Source of the DNA: Neonectria sp. B-13
Taxonomy: Eukaryota; Ascomycota; Sordariomycetes; Hypocreales; Nectriaceae
Length of the DNA: 64,000 nucleotides
Direction: 5' to 3'
NCBI GenBank assembly: GCA_002682825.1
Contig: NOKP01000002.1
Span: 3,351,378-3,415,377 of the forward strand
The position numbers and the translations under genes were made by a program. The notes beneath the pieces were generated by a model. It had not been told where the DNA came from and did not search any database. It worked only from the letters and a program-made list of their open reading frames with translations. Shown in pieces: positions 43,441 to 54,486 of this stretch. Every line of letters starts with the position of its first letter. The first letter of the stretch is position 1.

Positions 43441-45669
43441 TCAAGGGGGAATATTTGGGAGGAGGAGATGGGAGCAGAAGGTGAGCTCGAGAGAACGGGA
43501 GTCTGCGGGAGAAAATTGGGATCCTTCTAGGCGGGCTTGAATGGTGTTGTCTAGTAACATGTTAGCATCTCTAGAGGTGGTGAACTAAGAGGGAGAAAGA
43601 CGTACAATCAAGATCCAGGCTCTGGAAATAGTTGATCACGACCGGGTCTTGTTCCGAAGTAGCCAGTTTTCCAGCCTCATCGCGAATTGTTTGTGGCAGA
43701 GCCTTACGGATCGCAAGAAGCATCCTCAACAAGCCAGCGAGGTTGCCCCCTTGCTGCGCGAAGACGCTGGGGTCTCTTTCTAGGGGCCAGCCTGGACGAA
43801 GATGATCTTGTTCCCAGGCCTTGAAGGCCCATGTCGACTTCTCGACGCAGTTGAGAAAGATGATGGCAGTGAGGAAGACCTTGAAGCTGATCTTGACTTT
43901 GCTGTCCTGGAGCACCCTATGCATGCCGCTAAGCAGGCTCTTGGAGGTGTTGTTGGCCTTCCTTTCAGCCGCTGCGTTGAGCTGCATGCAAATCATTGTG
44001 TAGATATCGGGATCAATTCCGTCATGGGCCTCCTTTATTCGCCTGGGCTCTTCTCCTTCGATGTTGGGTTTCTCGATGATATTCCACTGCCTTTCGCGGT
44101 CGATGCTCTCTACTAATCCCCAGAGCTCGAGTGCTTTTCGGAGCAAGTCGTCTTCTCCTTCTGCGAGCTGCTGGATCGCAATTTCAAGAGTGACCCTCAT
44201 GAACCTCGAGGGCTCACGCTCGATCAGGAGATGAAAGACATCACGCATATACGTTTCAACCTTGCCAGGGATATCCTCCTTGTCTTGGTTAATCATGATG
44301 GCCTGGTGAAATGGGTCCTTGCTATCTCGAGCGGCAGTGTCCGTCTCATTGGGAGGGAGTATAGCCCCTAGCGCCTCAAAGACAATGGTTTTTCCCGTTT
44401 CGGGGAAGTGCGAGACCTCAATCACAGAACCATTTTCCATCAAAGTGAATTGACCCTTGAGATGGTTGATTCGGTTCTGAGACAAGACTACCTGAACTCC
44501 AGCCGAGTAAAGATCGAGCTGCTCATGTAGCCTTGTGCGGACACAGCCAGTTCTCCAAACCCTCGGAGCCAAGACCTTGCGGCAAGTGTCACAAGGAGTT
44601 CCCTTGCCACAGTTCTTTCGGAGGATTCTGCACCTTATGCAGGCACCAATCTTCCGAACCTCCTGTACTTCTTTGCGCCGGGCAGCCGTGAAGCGGGATC
44701 GGGAATGACGAGGTCTCCCATTGAAACTTCCATCGCTGGTGTCCATGCGGATACCCCCACGGTTCATTTGAATTGGCACCGGGGTATGATCATGGACCAT
44801 GGTAACTGGCGAAGTAGCGGTCAAGTATGTCATTTCACCCCACGGTTGCGATATGTTGGCATCGGGGGCCGTTGCGGCACTTGGCGAGGCTTCCGCGGGG
44901 GGTGAGATATCAACGGTCGGAGGAGGGGTCGAGGTTGGGGAATCGTTCACGAGCTGAGGGTCGAGGAGAGACGGGTTCAGTCGAGCTGTAGCGGCAACGG
45001 CCACGGAAATATTAGAAACGTCTGGGGACGATGGATTTCCTGGCAGGAAGGCTTGTAGTCGCTCCTCGGCTGAGAGTTCGGGTCCAGGGAGCAAGGATTG
45101 CACAGCGCCTAGAAAGTAGGGTCAGCTTGAGATGGCACTCACGAACATCTTTATGGGCGCTTACCCTTAGTGATCTGTTGCATCCGGTTCTCATAGCTCA
45201 CAGGAGGATTGTCAAGAGTGAATTGCTCCTGGAGTTCGAAGCGGTCACCGATTTGCTGTCCGTTGGCGGGGTCGGCGGGGTCATGGACACCCTGAGCATT
45301 CTGGACACGACTGTTCTCGTTCAAATCAACCTGCCGCGAGGCCTCGGCGAGAGTTTCCAGGGCGCTCCATCCCTGCGGCAGATTGGGGATATCGGTAGGT
45401 TGTCCGTTCGCCTGCGCATCGGGTGGGGGCCGGTCGGGAGCGCCTCGCGTGCTGGTGATACCATGCAGTTCAAGACAGGCACGCATGCGGTCTGACTCGG
45501 AGATGGCCGGGCATTTCTTGGTGATGTGCGTCGTCAGGCTATCTATGCGGCCCTTGGGGAAGTTTTCGCCACATTGCTTGCACGTGTGCGGGTAACGGTT
45601 GCTGTTGTCGTTGAGCTTCGGGCCACGGACAAAATACTCGAGGATGAGGGGGTTGGGTTTTCGGCCCAT
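43441..45669 (-). CDS. Fungal transcription factor with C2HC finger plus atypical Zn2Cys6 cluster
   Basis: Three exons, 45165-45669, 43606-45108 and 43441-43550, encode 705 residues. The start is MGRKPNPLILEYFVRGPKL; upstream in-frame sequence to 45855 is not used because this is, to my memory, the conserved beginning. A C2HC finger follows (HTCKQC..., H48, C53: C30-x2-C33-x14-H48-x4-C53), resembling a BED-type finger. About 270 residues later comes a zinc cluster, C325-x2-C328-x6-C335-x5-C341-x2-C344-x12-C357, within ACIRCRILRKNCGKG and CDTCRKVLAPRVWRTGC. The last spacing of 12 is longer than the usual 6-9. The C-terminal half is helical without a recognised activation domain. Likely a nuclear DNA-binding regulator; targets unknown. 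The short last exon is set by a GCTAAC branch and TTACTAG acceptor. Confidence 0.85.
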
Positions 45670-46396
45670 TGCGCGTGGGAGGACGTGGTTGCAAGCGCCT
45701 GGCCTGCAACCTCCTTCTTCGAGTCGGTCAAGAGGTCGATTCGGCCACAGATCCTGTGTTGGAAGTCCAGTCGCAGTGAGGCGGCCAGGGCTCTCAAAGT
45801 CTAGGGCTGGTAGTATTTGGTGATGGCTTCGCCGTGGCACAGATTCTGCCCCCACTGACCGACAAAATTCTCACACCGCCTGTCAAGTTCGGGTGATAGA
45901 TATTCCGGGCAGCCTCCCGGATTTGCGATTGGCTATAATTCTCCGAGAGCTAAAGTGATTTGGACCACGGGAAGGTAGTCAACTATAAACTTGAAGTTCT
46001 TCACTAGGTACTTCAGTACCTAAGGTGGAAAGAGGATATTATGAAGTCAAATAATTTCAAAGAACTACTAGCTAACATCGAGCTAATTTGTTTCTTATTT
46101 ACTAAGCCTATATACTTTTAGTATCTATAACCATTCTCTCATCACTTGTAACCCTCTTTAGGACTCAGGCACTATGACAGGGTAATTATTCTTCATAGGT
46201 TTGGGCCCCTCGATTAATTTTGCATTATATGGCGGGATACCTACGTGACTACGCTCGAATACCATGTGGACAGGGCTGAGCCGGGTTTCTGGAATTTTCA
46301 GCCCTAAACTTGATATTGAACTATCCGTACAAATAGAAACTAGAACGCAAACTTGGACAGGAACTAGAACAACCTAGCTGCTCTTTTTGCCCGGAG
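45670..46396. other. Intergenic with AT-rich block beside the NLR gene
   Basis: Positions 45670-45900 are the factor's upstream region. From about 45950 to 46390 the sequence is clearly richer in A and T than the neighbouring genes (TTATTTACTAAGCCTATATAC), with no coding sequence. This may be old transposon sequence decayed by mutation, or NLR 3' flank. Confidence 0.5.
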
Positions 46397-49300
46397 CTAG
46401 GATTTATGAGTTATAAGCTCACTCAGCAAATCATGTCTCCCAAATTTTTCGGCGACCGATATAGGCGTACTGCCTCTATTGCTTTCAGCCTCAGGATCGG
46501 CCCCTGCTTGCAGAAGCACCTTCACGATAGGTGCATGTCCATATTCGACGGCCCAGGATAACGCTGTCCTTCCAGCAAAATCACGCCGCTCAATTTGGAC
46601 CGATTTGGTGTTGATAAGAGCCTGAACAGTCTTGGGCGAGTCAGTTTGGATAGCCCACGCCAAAGGCGTCCACCCATCGATATCTTCAGTATCCACACCC
46701 GGGCATCCTCTGTCCAGAAGTTTGACAAGCGTATCATGGTTTCCACCACCACTAGCCCATGATATTGCATTTCTCTTGTCGTTGTCGACGCTCTTGATAT
46801 CCACTAATGTGCTTTGAAGGAGCACTTCAGCCGCATCAGCACAGCCATTCCCTGCTGCCCAAGAAAGTGGCGATTTCCCTTTGTTGTCTTTGAGGTTGAC
46901 ATCGATGCCGGGTAGCTTGAGCAGTTGTTTTAGGGTGACATCCATCCCGTCCCCGGCAGCCCATGAAACGGCTGTGCGTCCTGTCTTGTCCCGGTGGTTG
47001 ATATCAACGTTTGGATGCCTTGCTAGAGTCGAGATGATAGAGTGATGTCCTCCTCCCACGGCCCATAAAAACGGAGTTGCCCCCGAGTCATCCGGATCGT
47101 TTGCATTGCAACTACTTCGACTCAGCAGTTCCTTCACGATATTATCGTGTCCACTACCACATGCAAATGAGAGTGCGCTTCTCTCTCGTCGCCCTGCTAT
47201 ATTGATGTTGGTTCGTTCGTCTGCCAACAATGTGACGACGCATGCGAAATTGCCGTGCTCAGACGCAGTCGTGAGTGCGGTCTGCCTCTCCAGTTCTTCT
47301 GAATCAGGTTCAGCACCCGCTATGAGCAGACAGGCAACGATCCGGTCGTGACCAAGTTGGGACGCCCAGTATAGACCTCGGTTCTTGATGGCCTGAGCAT
47401 GTTCATAGTTACCGAGCAGATCTTGCAGGGTAGTGTGTAAGTTGAACTGTGCTGCCAAAACAATGGGATTCTGATCGACGAGATTGTCATCAATCGAAGT
47501 GACGGCTTTCGTGCGATAAAAACGTAACCAGTTGCGACAGCTTCCCGTAGTAACATCCAAAAGTGATCTGGCCGCGTTCCTGAGCTGGTCAGATACAGGT
47601 TCCTCGCAAACAGCAAAATGCTCTGCCCAATGCAACGATGCATAGCTGTAGAAGCCATAGTTTGAAGTGAGTGAAAGGCAGATTTCTGGATCGAGCTCAT
47701 CTTCCTCTCGAAATAGCACATCGGAATTGAGATTATGATCTTCCTCGTCCCAAAAATCACCAGTTATGTCGCCCATAGGCAACTCATCAAGGAGCCCAGG
47801 CATTTGAAAACCAGACTCAGTAGATAAAGTATTTGTCGAAAACAGATCGTTCTTGAAATCATCAAGAAGCAGGTATTGAATGCAGACAGTGGCCAACCGC
47901 AAAGCAGAGCTTTGTGCGTTCACCGTGAGCATAGCAGGAAAGCTTTCGTACTTGCCGGCAACTTGTTCCAGGAGAAACTCCTTTACCGACTGATGTATCA
48001 AAGACACCTGCGGCCCCGAGACTCTTACAAGTGGACCTAGAATTCCCTGGACAGTATGGGCGATTGCGTTTTGAGTATCTCGCGTAACATCTTCTGTAGT
48101 GACATGTGAAGGGTCCATAGTGAATGCAATGTTGAGCTCGTCCAGATGCAAAGGCCTTGAGCTTGCCAGTAGCAGCTTCAGCAGATGTGAAGCATCATCT
48201 TGGTGGGCAGAAGGTATAACAGACAGATATCTCTTGTAGGTGTTCGCAAGGTCTTCCGGAATACTGGCGATAATATCTTGAAAGTCTTTCGTCGAAGTGA
48301 GCAGGCTTTTCTCAACTGATGCAAGGACCACATGAGTCCACAGAAACGTTCGATCGGCTTTAGAGGTCATCGCTTGGAACAAAAACTCTCTGACGTCGCT
48401 TGAGTACTGCCGGCTGAGAGAGATATCGTCAACCCGCTCTCGGATGAATTTTTGAAGGTCGTCAACGTAACCGATTTGACCATCGTCGATAGATATTTGA
48501 GGCTGTAGAGCTTGCTTGGTGTTGGCATATGACTGGCGAAGGAAAGGGCGGCTCGTTATGAGAAATTTGACTGTGGTGCCGCTTCTCATCGTGTTGAAAG
48601 AGTCGGCTAGCATATCGGAGATCGACTCAAGCAGCTGATGGCAAGAGACTTTTTCACACTCGTCTAGGGCGTCCAGAATGACATAGAAAGAGCCGGCTTT
48701 TGGATCTTTCACAATCCTGAGGAATATGCCCCAAAGTGAGGAAAATGACTGGATCATGCTTGCACCTTGTAACTCAAAAACCCGACGAACATGGCGAATC
48801 ATTGAACGATGGCGTTCAATAATCTGGAAGATCAGGCCAATGAGAACCACTCTTCCATCTGTCTGTTTGTTTTTGTTCTGGCACAAGTATACGAGAACAG
48901 TTCGAGATTGCGCGTGGACTTCTTTGAAGTTTTGGGCCAGAGAGTAAGACAGCGTGGTCTTACCACAGCCTGGGTTACCTGTCAACCAAAGCAGAGCATT
49001 GCTGCCTTTTTCTAGCCAGGAGACAAACAAATGGTGGCTGCGGATCCATTGGCAAGTGCCTGGGATTGGCTTGGTAGGCAGTCCCGCGTGTCTTGCAGCA
49101 TCGGAGTCATTGAGAAGTGACATGCACGTTCTTTCCACGTCACTGAGGGCTCGAAGACGGTTAGTGCTTGTATATGGGATATCTTTTGCCGTGCGACTCA
49201 CTTCTATACGATGAGGGAGTACTTGCAGGCCGGAGTGCCAGACTAACGCCTGGTGACTGGCGGACAATCCTCCGTAGAGCCTTTGCCACGGCCATGTAGC

Positions 49301-50400
49301 TTGATGACGTCTCACTGGCAAAGCGGCAGATACTTCGGTGATCTTCATACAGGGGGATTGGATCCTCATTTGGTAGGCCCAGTTGAGCAGATGCGCGATC
49401 CACAATCTGTCAGCCAGATTAGTATGCGCCAAGCCCTTAACTTAGGTTGTCTTTCAAAATCACTGACAGACAGAGCACAACAGGAAACAGCAAGGATATG
49501 ATTTTCTTACTCACCAAGAAGGATAGAGGAGGTGTCACTTGAGTTTCGTAAAAGGAAACCACAGAAAGGTTAAGCAATCGGTGTCGAACTGACACGATGA
49601 GGTCTTGAAGCGCGTCGGAGTTGCGGCTTAGGTAGTCTAGTAGCTCAGTTCTAGCTACTCTAGGTCGCCACCCGGCTGTTGTAGTTGCCTTGAAAGTGTT
49701 GACAATTGTAAGGAAAACACTGGCGAGGTTTGCACCACCACTACCTGAGTGAGGTGTTGCCAGGAACGCCACGCCAATGGTGGATTTTAATACTGCTCCA
49801 TAGGTATTGTCATCTTCGTGAGCAAATACCAGTGCCTATTCCAGGTCAGTTCATAGTTCACAGAGATCGTGAGGCACGGACCTGTTTGCAAACAATCCCA
49901 CCAAGACTATGGCATATGAAGATGATGGGGCGCGTGCCCTGGTTCCATTGTCAGCTATGACTGCGATAAATGATGCAGATAGATGGCAGTACAGTGGTTG
50001 AGTCCTCGAGGTGATCTCTTACAGAGGCCAGAAGTCCCCGTCCAAATTCCTGCACTCGTCCGCGTGACAATTCGCAAAAGAGCTTGGCGGGATAGCCATA
50101 GGTGTAGACCCGGCATCCAGGCAGAAAATGTGGGAGGAAATCGCGAAGCCACAGACTTCCAGTTGATGAATGGGTCCATGTCGAGTATGCATCTCCGCTG
50201 AGACCATGAACCGCAATGATGTCCACAGGGTAGGTCTCGGGTTCCGATGGATCTAGCTGACTTTCGGCGAGTTTGAACAGACCATACTTTTCTGTACGGG
50301 GCTCCGTGGACTCCGTTGTCTGAGCGTTTACGGGCGCGCTCTCAGATCTGCCTGGCGAGGCTGGTCGTCTGAGAATCTTGGTTTTGAAGCGCTTCAGCAT
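46397..50400 (-). CDS. NLR-type STAND protein: esterase-like N-terminus, NACHT, ankyrin repeats
   Basis: Five exons: 49993-50400, 49882-49938, 49515-49835, 49202-49406 and 46397-49149, joining in frame to 1247 residues. The N-terminal domain (about 45-260) is an alpha/beta-hydrolase-like module as in fungal SesB-type NLRs: PVDIIAVHGLSGDAYSTWTH, LWLRDFLPHFLPGCRVYTYG, and the nucleophile motif ICHSLGG (Ser147), then FLATPHSGS. A linker with LYEDHRSICRFASETSS leads to NACHT: Walker A GNPGCGKT (388-395), Walker B FYVILDALDEC. The C-terminus holds about nine ankyrin repeats (for example GHAPIVKVLLQAGADPEAES). Known relatives act in heterokaryon incompatibility or defence, where ligand binding to repeats triggers the N-terminal effector. 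The in-frame TGA near 49956 lies inside a 54-nt intron (49939-49992, CTGAC branch). No frameshift is seen; it looks functional. Confidence 0.9.
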
Positions 50401-51743
50401 TTTTTGAGGCTGAGGCGTGCCTCATGGGAATCAGGGGGTTCAGCCCTTTTCTCAGCAAGTTGCAAATCCCCTATAATCTGAAGAGAAGTAGTAGAAGTTA
50501 GCAAAAGCAGCCTGGTGATCGCTGAGAAACTGGGGGCTTGTGAGGCCATTAAAGCGGAATCTCATGAGGCCGCTCCGCAACCCCTCAGTTGTGCATGGCC
50601 TGACCGGCGGTTAAAATGTCTTACTATCAAGGATGCTGCTCGGTTGGTTGGACGCAGCCTTTCAACCCCCCCCCCCCCAGCTTATATAATCCCTGTGCTA
50701 CTCTTTCTTCTTAGGCCTCTAGAGCAAGCTCTTTTATCTTAGGTAGGAGTGTACACTGAAGCGTGTATTTCACTAATAAACAAGCTATCAAGGCTCGATT
50801 CTGGGTCTCGTGCATAGCGCCTGGTTTGGGTTCAATTCGACTTCTCTCTCTCTTTAATTTCTAGAGACGACCACTTGAGTCGTGGGCTTGGTCTGCACTG
50901 GAAGCATCTCCCACCAACAAACTGGAATTAAGCACCGGCTTTGGGTCTTTCATGTGACAAGGAAAGAATCCTGAAAGAAACGAAAAGAGGAGTTTGGAAG
51001 GTAAAGTTGCTTAAGTAACGTTTAATTATCTCCTATATTCCAGATCTTGAGCAAACAAAAATACTAAAACTTTAGCCTTAGCTTTCTTTAGACAGTGAGA
51101 CCTTAGATACCTTAGACATTTATATTTATTGTAGTATGGACCTAGCGTGGATGTGATTTACTCAATGCGGGAGAATGCCACCATTTCGCATCGTTAACAG
51201 TGGATATTCGGAAAATACTGGGGCGTGTGGAGGGAGAGTGATACGCGAGGTGGTAGGGATATTTAATTAGTACTCGCACAACGTACAGAACAGAGAATAA
51301 GCATCATTTAACCAACGTTTCATGGTGATAATACTGGGACAAGCAGTGACTCTATATTGTTCTGCCCGGAGACAGCTCGAGATCACTCGGTAGGCGGCCG
51401 GGCCTGACCGGACCAACCTCCGGCCACCTCGAAGCACCCGGAACTGGAGGACAAGAACTGAGCGACGACATAATAGCAGTACCAACGACGTCTTGGACCG
51501 CGGGAGTGGAAGGATCTTTAAGCTGGGATAAGCACACTGAAGACATGAGTATGGGCTGCGGTCCGAAATTACCTCTATTGTTTCAGGAGTCTTTCTTCGC
51601 AAAGAGTTTGTAAATGGATACATACTAGCACAATATAAATCTAGTCTTCCCCTCACTACAAATACAGATATAGAACAGCCATAAACTCCTCGCTATGCAC
51701 CCAAGCTGTCACCTTTCCATAGTTGACTAGCGTGCATCTGGGA
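50401..51743. other. Intergenic, AT-rich, between NLR and DUF300 genes
   Basis: This 1.34-kb stretch contains the NLR promoter. From about 50690 to 51240 it is AT-rich, with many TTAG/CTTA words (TTTAGCCTTAGCTTTCTTTA). There is a C13 run at 50666-50678. No coding sequence is supported; the open frame at 51267-51656 lacks any domain. Confidence 0.5.
50666..50678. repeat. C13 homopolymer
   Basis: Thirteen consecutive C; length may vary or be miscalled. Confidence 0.9.
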
Positions 51744-53617
51744 TTACAAGCCCCGACCTGACCTAGATTCCTCGTCTCCACCCCAGACATTCCCAAACTC
51801 ATCCTCATCCTCAACCCGGTATCTCGACATGTAATCGTCCTGCTGAGGTTGATCTTGCTCGCTTCTGTTCCACTCCCCGACTTCCTCATTGACAGGGCTC
51901 TCCACCCCGTCATAGCCACCCCCTTGGCTGGCTTCAGGGGGAGGGCCTTTCCCAAGCCCAAGCTGCGATGGATCTGGCTCCTTATGTTTCACAGCTTTTT
52001 TGGCCTTTTTCTTTTTCTTGATTGGAACCACGGCCTGAGGTTCAGGCTCCGCGATCTTTTGCTTGCCCTTACCAGAGGACGGTGCTGTGGACGGCCCGCG
52101 CACTGCTGGCGACCTAACGGCTGGCGACCTGACGGCCGGCGATCTGACAGAAGGAGACCTGCTTCCAAAGGCTTCAGCCGAGCGATATCGATGTCTGAAG
52201 GGTTCGCTAGCTGTGATGACAGGATACTGATTTTCCTGGTTAGCAATGACGTGGCTCGAGGGGAAAATTTACGTACGTTCCAGTCTCCATATTCTAGCTG
52301 TCGAGCCATGTGATAGAGGCGATCATCTTCCGCATCAATCTGAGGTTCGTCAAAGGTGCCATGGGCGTTTTCGTTCATTTGGTCGGTACGATTCGCGCTT
52401 GCCTCTCCGTTGGAAGAGAGAAGCGGAGTCGTGGTGTTGATTTCGCCAGGTTTGGGGATCCAATACTTTCCTTTACCGCCACGTTCATAGCGCATGCCTT
52501 CCTTGAGTCTCGCCAGTCTCGACTTGGAATCTTCATGGGCCATGACCTTGTCACCGGAGTCAAACACTCTGTATCCATAGGTGTCCCCCTGGAAAGTCAT
52601 CTTCGTATCTTCGATCAAGTCTCGGATTCCAAAAGCATCACGGAAAGCGTGGTTCAGTTGCATGCGTGCGGACAGAATGCTATTGTCTGCAAAATCGCGC
52701 CACGAAAACGCGTACATGTGGGCCACGGCAAACATAGGCATCTCAATGCAGATCAAGGCATCTTGGATGGCTGCTGCTAGGTTGTCTGGCGTGTAGCCTT
52801 GGACATCATCGGGTATGGCCCCGAGCCAAACCAAAATTGAGAGGAAGAATCCTTGCCAGTATGACGCAAAGATAATGAGCTTGACGCACAAGAACTTGGG
52901 AACTGGCCTGAATGGCTGTAGATCGCTGTGCATGCAGACCCAGAAAAGGCCAAGCGAGTACAGGCTCAGAGAAACACTGATATTATAGATGATGCCGCTC
53001 CAGAGGTAGCCAGAAGTAAGTCCGATGTATCCTTCCTGGTATGTTCCGGTAGCCTTCATGATAATGGCAGCGAGAGCGAGGATCGGTTTCAGCCAAGCAT
53101 ATTGCAGAATGCCTCGTTTGATGGACAGGAAGGTGTAAGGATCAGAAATATCAACCTTGGGCAAGACGTGGTTCATCGGCCAGAGGTGGGAAACTGGCGC
53201 TCGGCCATGCATCATGATGATGAGGGCACGCTCGCCACCAATATAGTTGATGAGCAGTTGGAAGAAGGTATAGATCGTAAACGCCTCGTATATGTCGCGT
53301 ATCGGGTCGAGAAATGAGGCAGCCTTTAGGGAGATCATGCTCGTCCAGGATGCTATCGAATAGATCGGGACCATGAGAAGAATTCGGACAACGTATCTCT
53401 GCAGGAGAGGCTTTCGGTAGTTTTTCGCTTGAAGAAAGATAGAACTGGGCATGCTGGTTAGTCACGGTTCTCGACTGAATGGAAGAGTGACCACAGGTCC
53501 TTACATGATTGACATGATCGTCGCTATCAGGGACGCGACGCCTGCGACCACGATGGTGGCATAGGTGAGCTTCTGGCCGGTGCCACCGTCCGCCATGGTA
53601 TCGGCGTAGCTCTCCAT
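51744..53617 (-). CDS. DUF300 / TMEM184-type multi-pass membrane protein
   Basis: Three exons, 53505-53617, 52277-53444 and 51744-52226, encode 587 residues. The start MESYADTMADGGTGQKLTY precedes the first helix (ATIVVAGVASLIATIMSI). The family core follows: ISIFLQAKNYRKPLLQRYVV, EAFTIYTFFQLLINYIGGE, LKPILALAAIIMKATGTYQE, NISVSLSLYSLGLFWVC, then FRPVPKFLCVKLIIFASYWQ. This is the organic-solute-transporter-alpha-like family (TMEM184 in animals, LAZ1 in plants); about seven helices. The cytosolic tail has SPxVRSPAVRSPAVRSPAVR repeats, a Lys run (KKKKKAKKAVKHK) and an acidic end. Plant LAZ1 sits at the vacuole membrane and affects cell death and hormone signalling; function in fungi is not settled. 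The last acceptor could be either of two AGs nine bases apart; I chose the one further from the branch site. Confidence 0.92.
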
Positions 53618-53804
53618 TGCGATGCGCGATGTAGATGGAGAGACCTTGGTATCACGCAGTTCGCCTGGCGCGTCCTAGTACATGGCTGAAGACTACGAGG
53701 GCGTGTGTTGGAGTCCTGGCGAAGGGAGGCGAGAGTGTCGGGGGAGCTTCGGGCGATGACGTGGGCGCTGACAGCTTGACAATGACGGACGACTCGAGGT
53801 GATG

Positions 53805-53835
<31 letters not shown>

Positions 53836-54486
53836 GACTCGGAACGTCGTGATGACCGTGATCGCGTCTGCCTGCCTCCTTGTGGTACGTAGGCAAGAGA
53901 TAGTCTAGCAATGGCCGATGGTACCCAGATGATGTATTCGAATTTCGTAGCCTGGAGTCGGTACGGAATTATGGTTCATGCGCCACTTGCGCTCGACTCC
54001 CTTGTTCGAGCTAAGGTGTGAAGGTGCCCTGCACAGCAATGGAAGGTGAACACGCAGGTAATTAGCGGTTTAGCGGCTAGCGGCTCTTCCATCCATCCAT
54101 CTGGCTCATAGCGCAAGGTAGCGCATCGGGAGCTTGACGCGCCGCGTTTAGGCGGGTGGGCTGCTGCAACCAGCGCTGGCGAAGCACTGTCTGGATTGGT
54201 CCCCGCGGACCCTCTGCCCCCTGCGTCCCCTGTAGCCAGTCCCTTTTGGTTGGGCCCTGGCCTGGCAACTACAGGGGATGGATGCAGAGGTGCTCTCAAC
54301 CGCATCGCCTGCCGACCTCGCAATGACCTGACTCCTTACCGACTCGCATCACCAGGAGATGCTTTGCCCACTGACTCTCGCTGTACGACCTTTGCGCGCG
54401 ACTGTTTCAATGCCAACGAACCTGCAAACCAGATGACGTGACGTCTGTTTCGGCCAGCCTACGGAGCTGCGGGAGCACCATCCACC
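53618..54486. promoter_or_regulatory. Divergent promoter region of the DUF300 and csf1 genes
   Basis: This 869-bp gap lies between start codons on opposite strands. It includes an (ACGACA)n-like run near 53800-53830. No gene is supported. Confidence 0.5.

Noticed and set aside
49951..49960. Apparent premature stop (TGA) in the NLR N-terminal domain
   Set aside because: A 54-nt intron with good donor, CTGAC branch and CAG acceptor removes it and joins the hydrolase motifs in frame, so the gene is not a pseudogene.
50790..50850. GGTTCAATTC near a possible tRNA
   Set aside because: No A-box at the right distance and no cloverleaf could be drawn.
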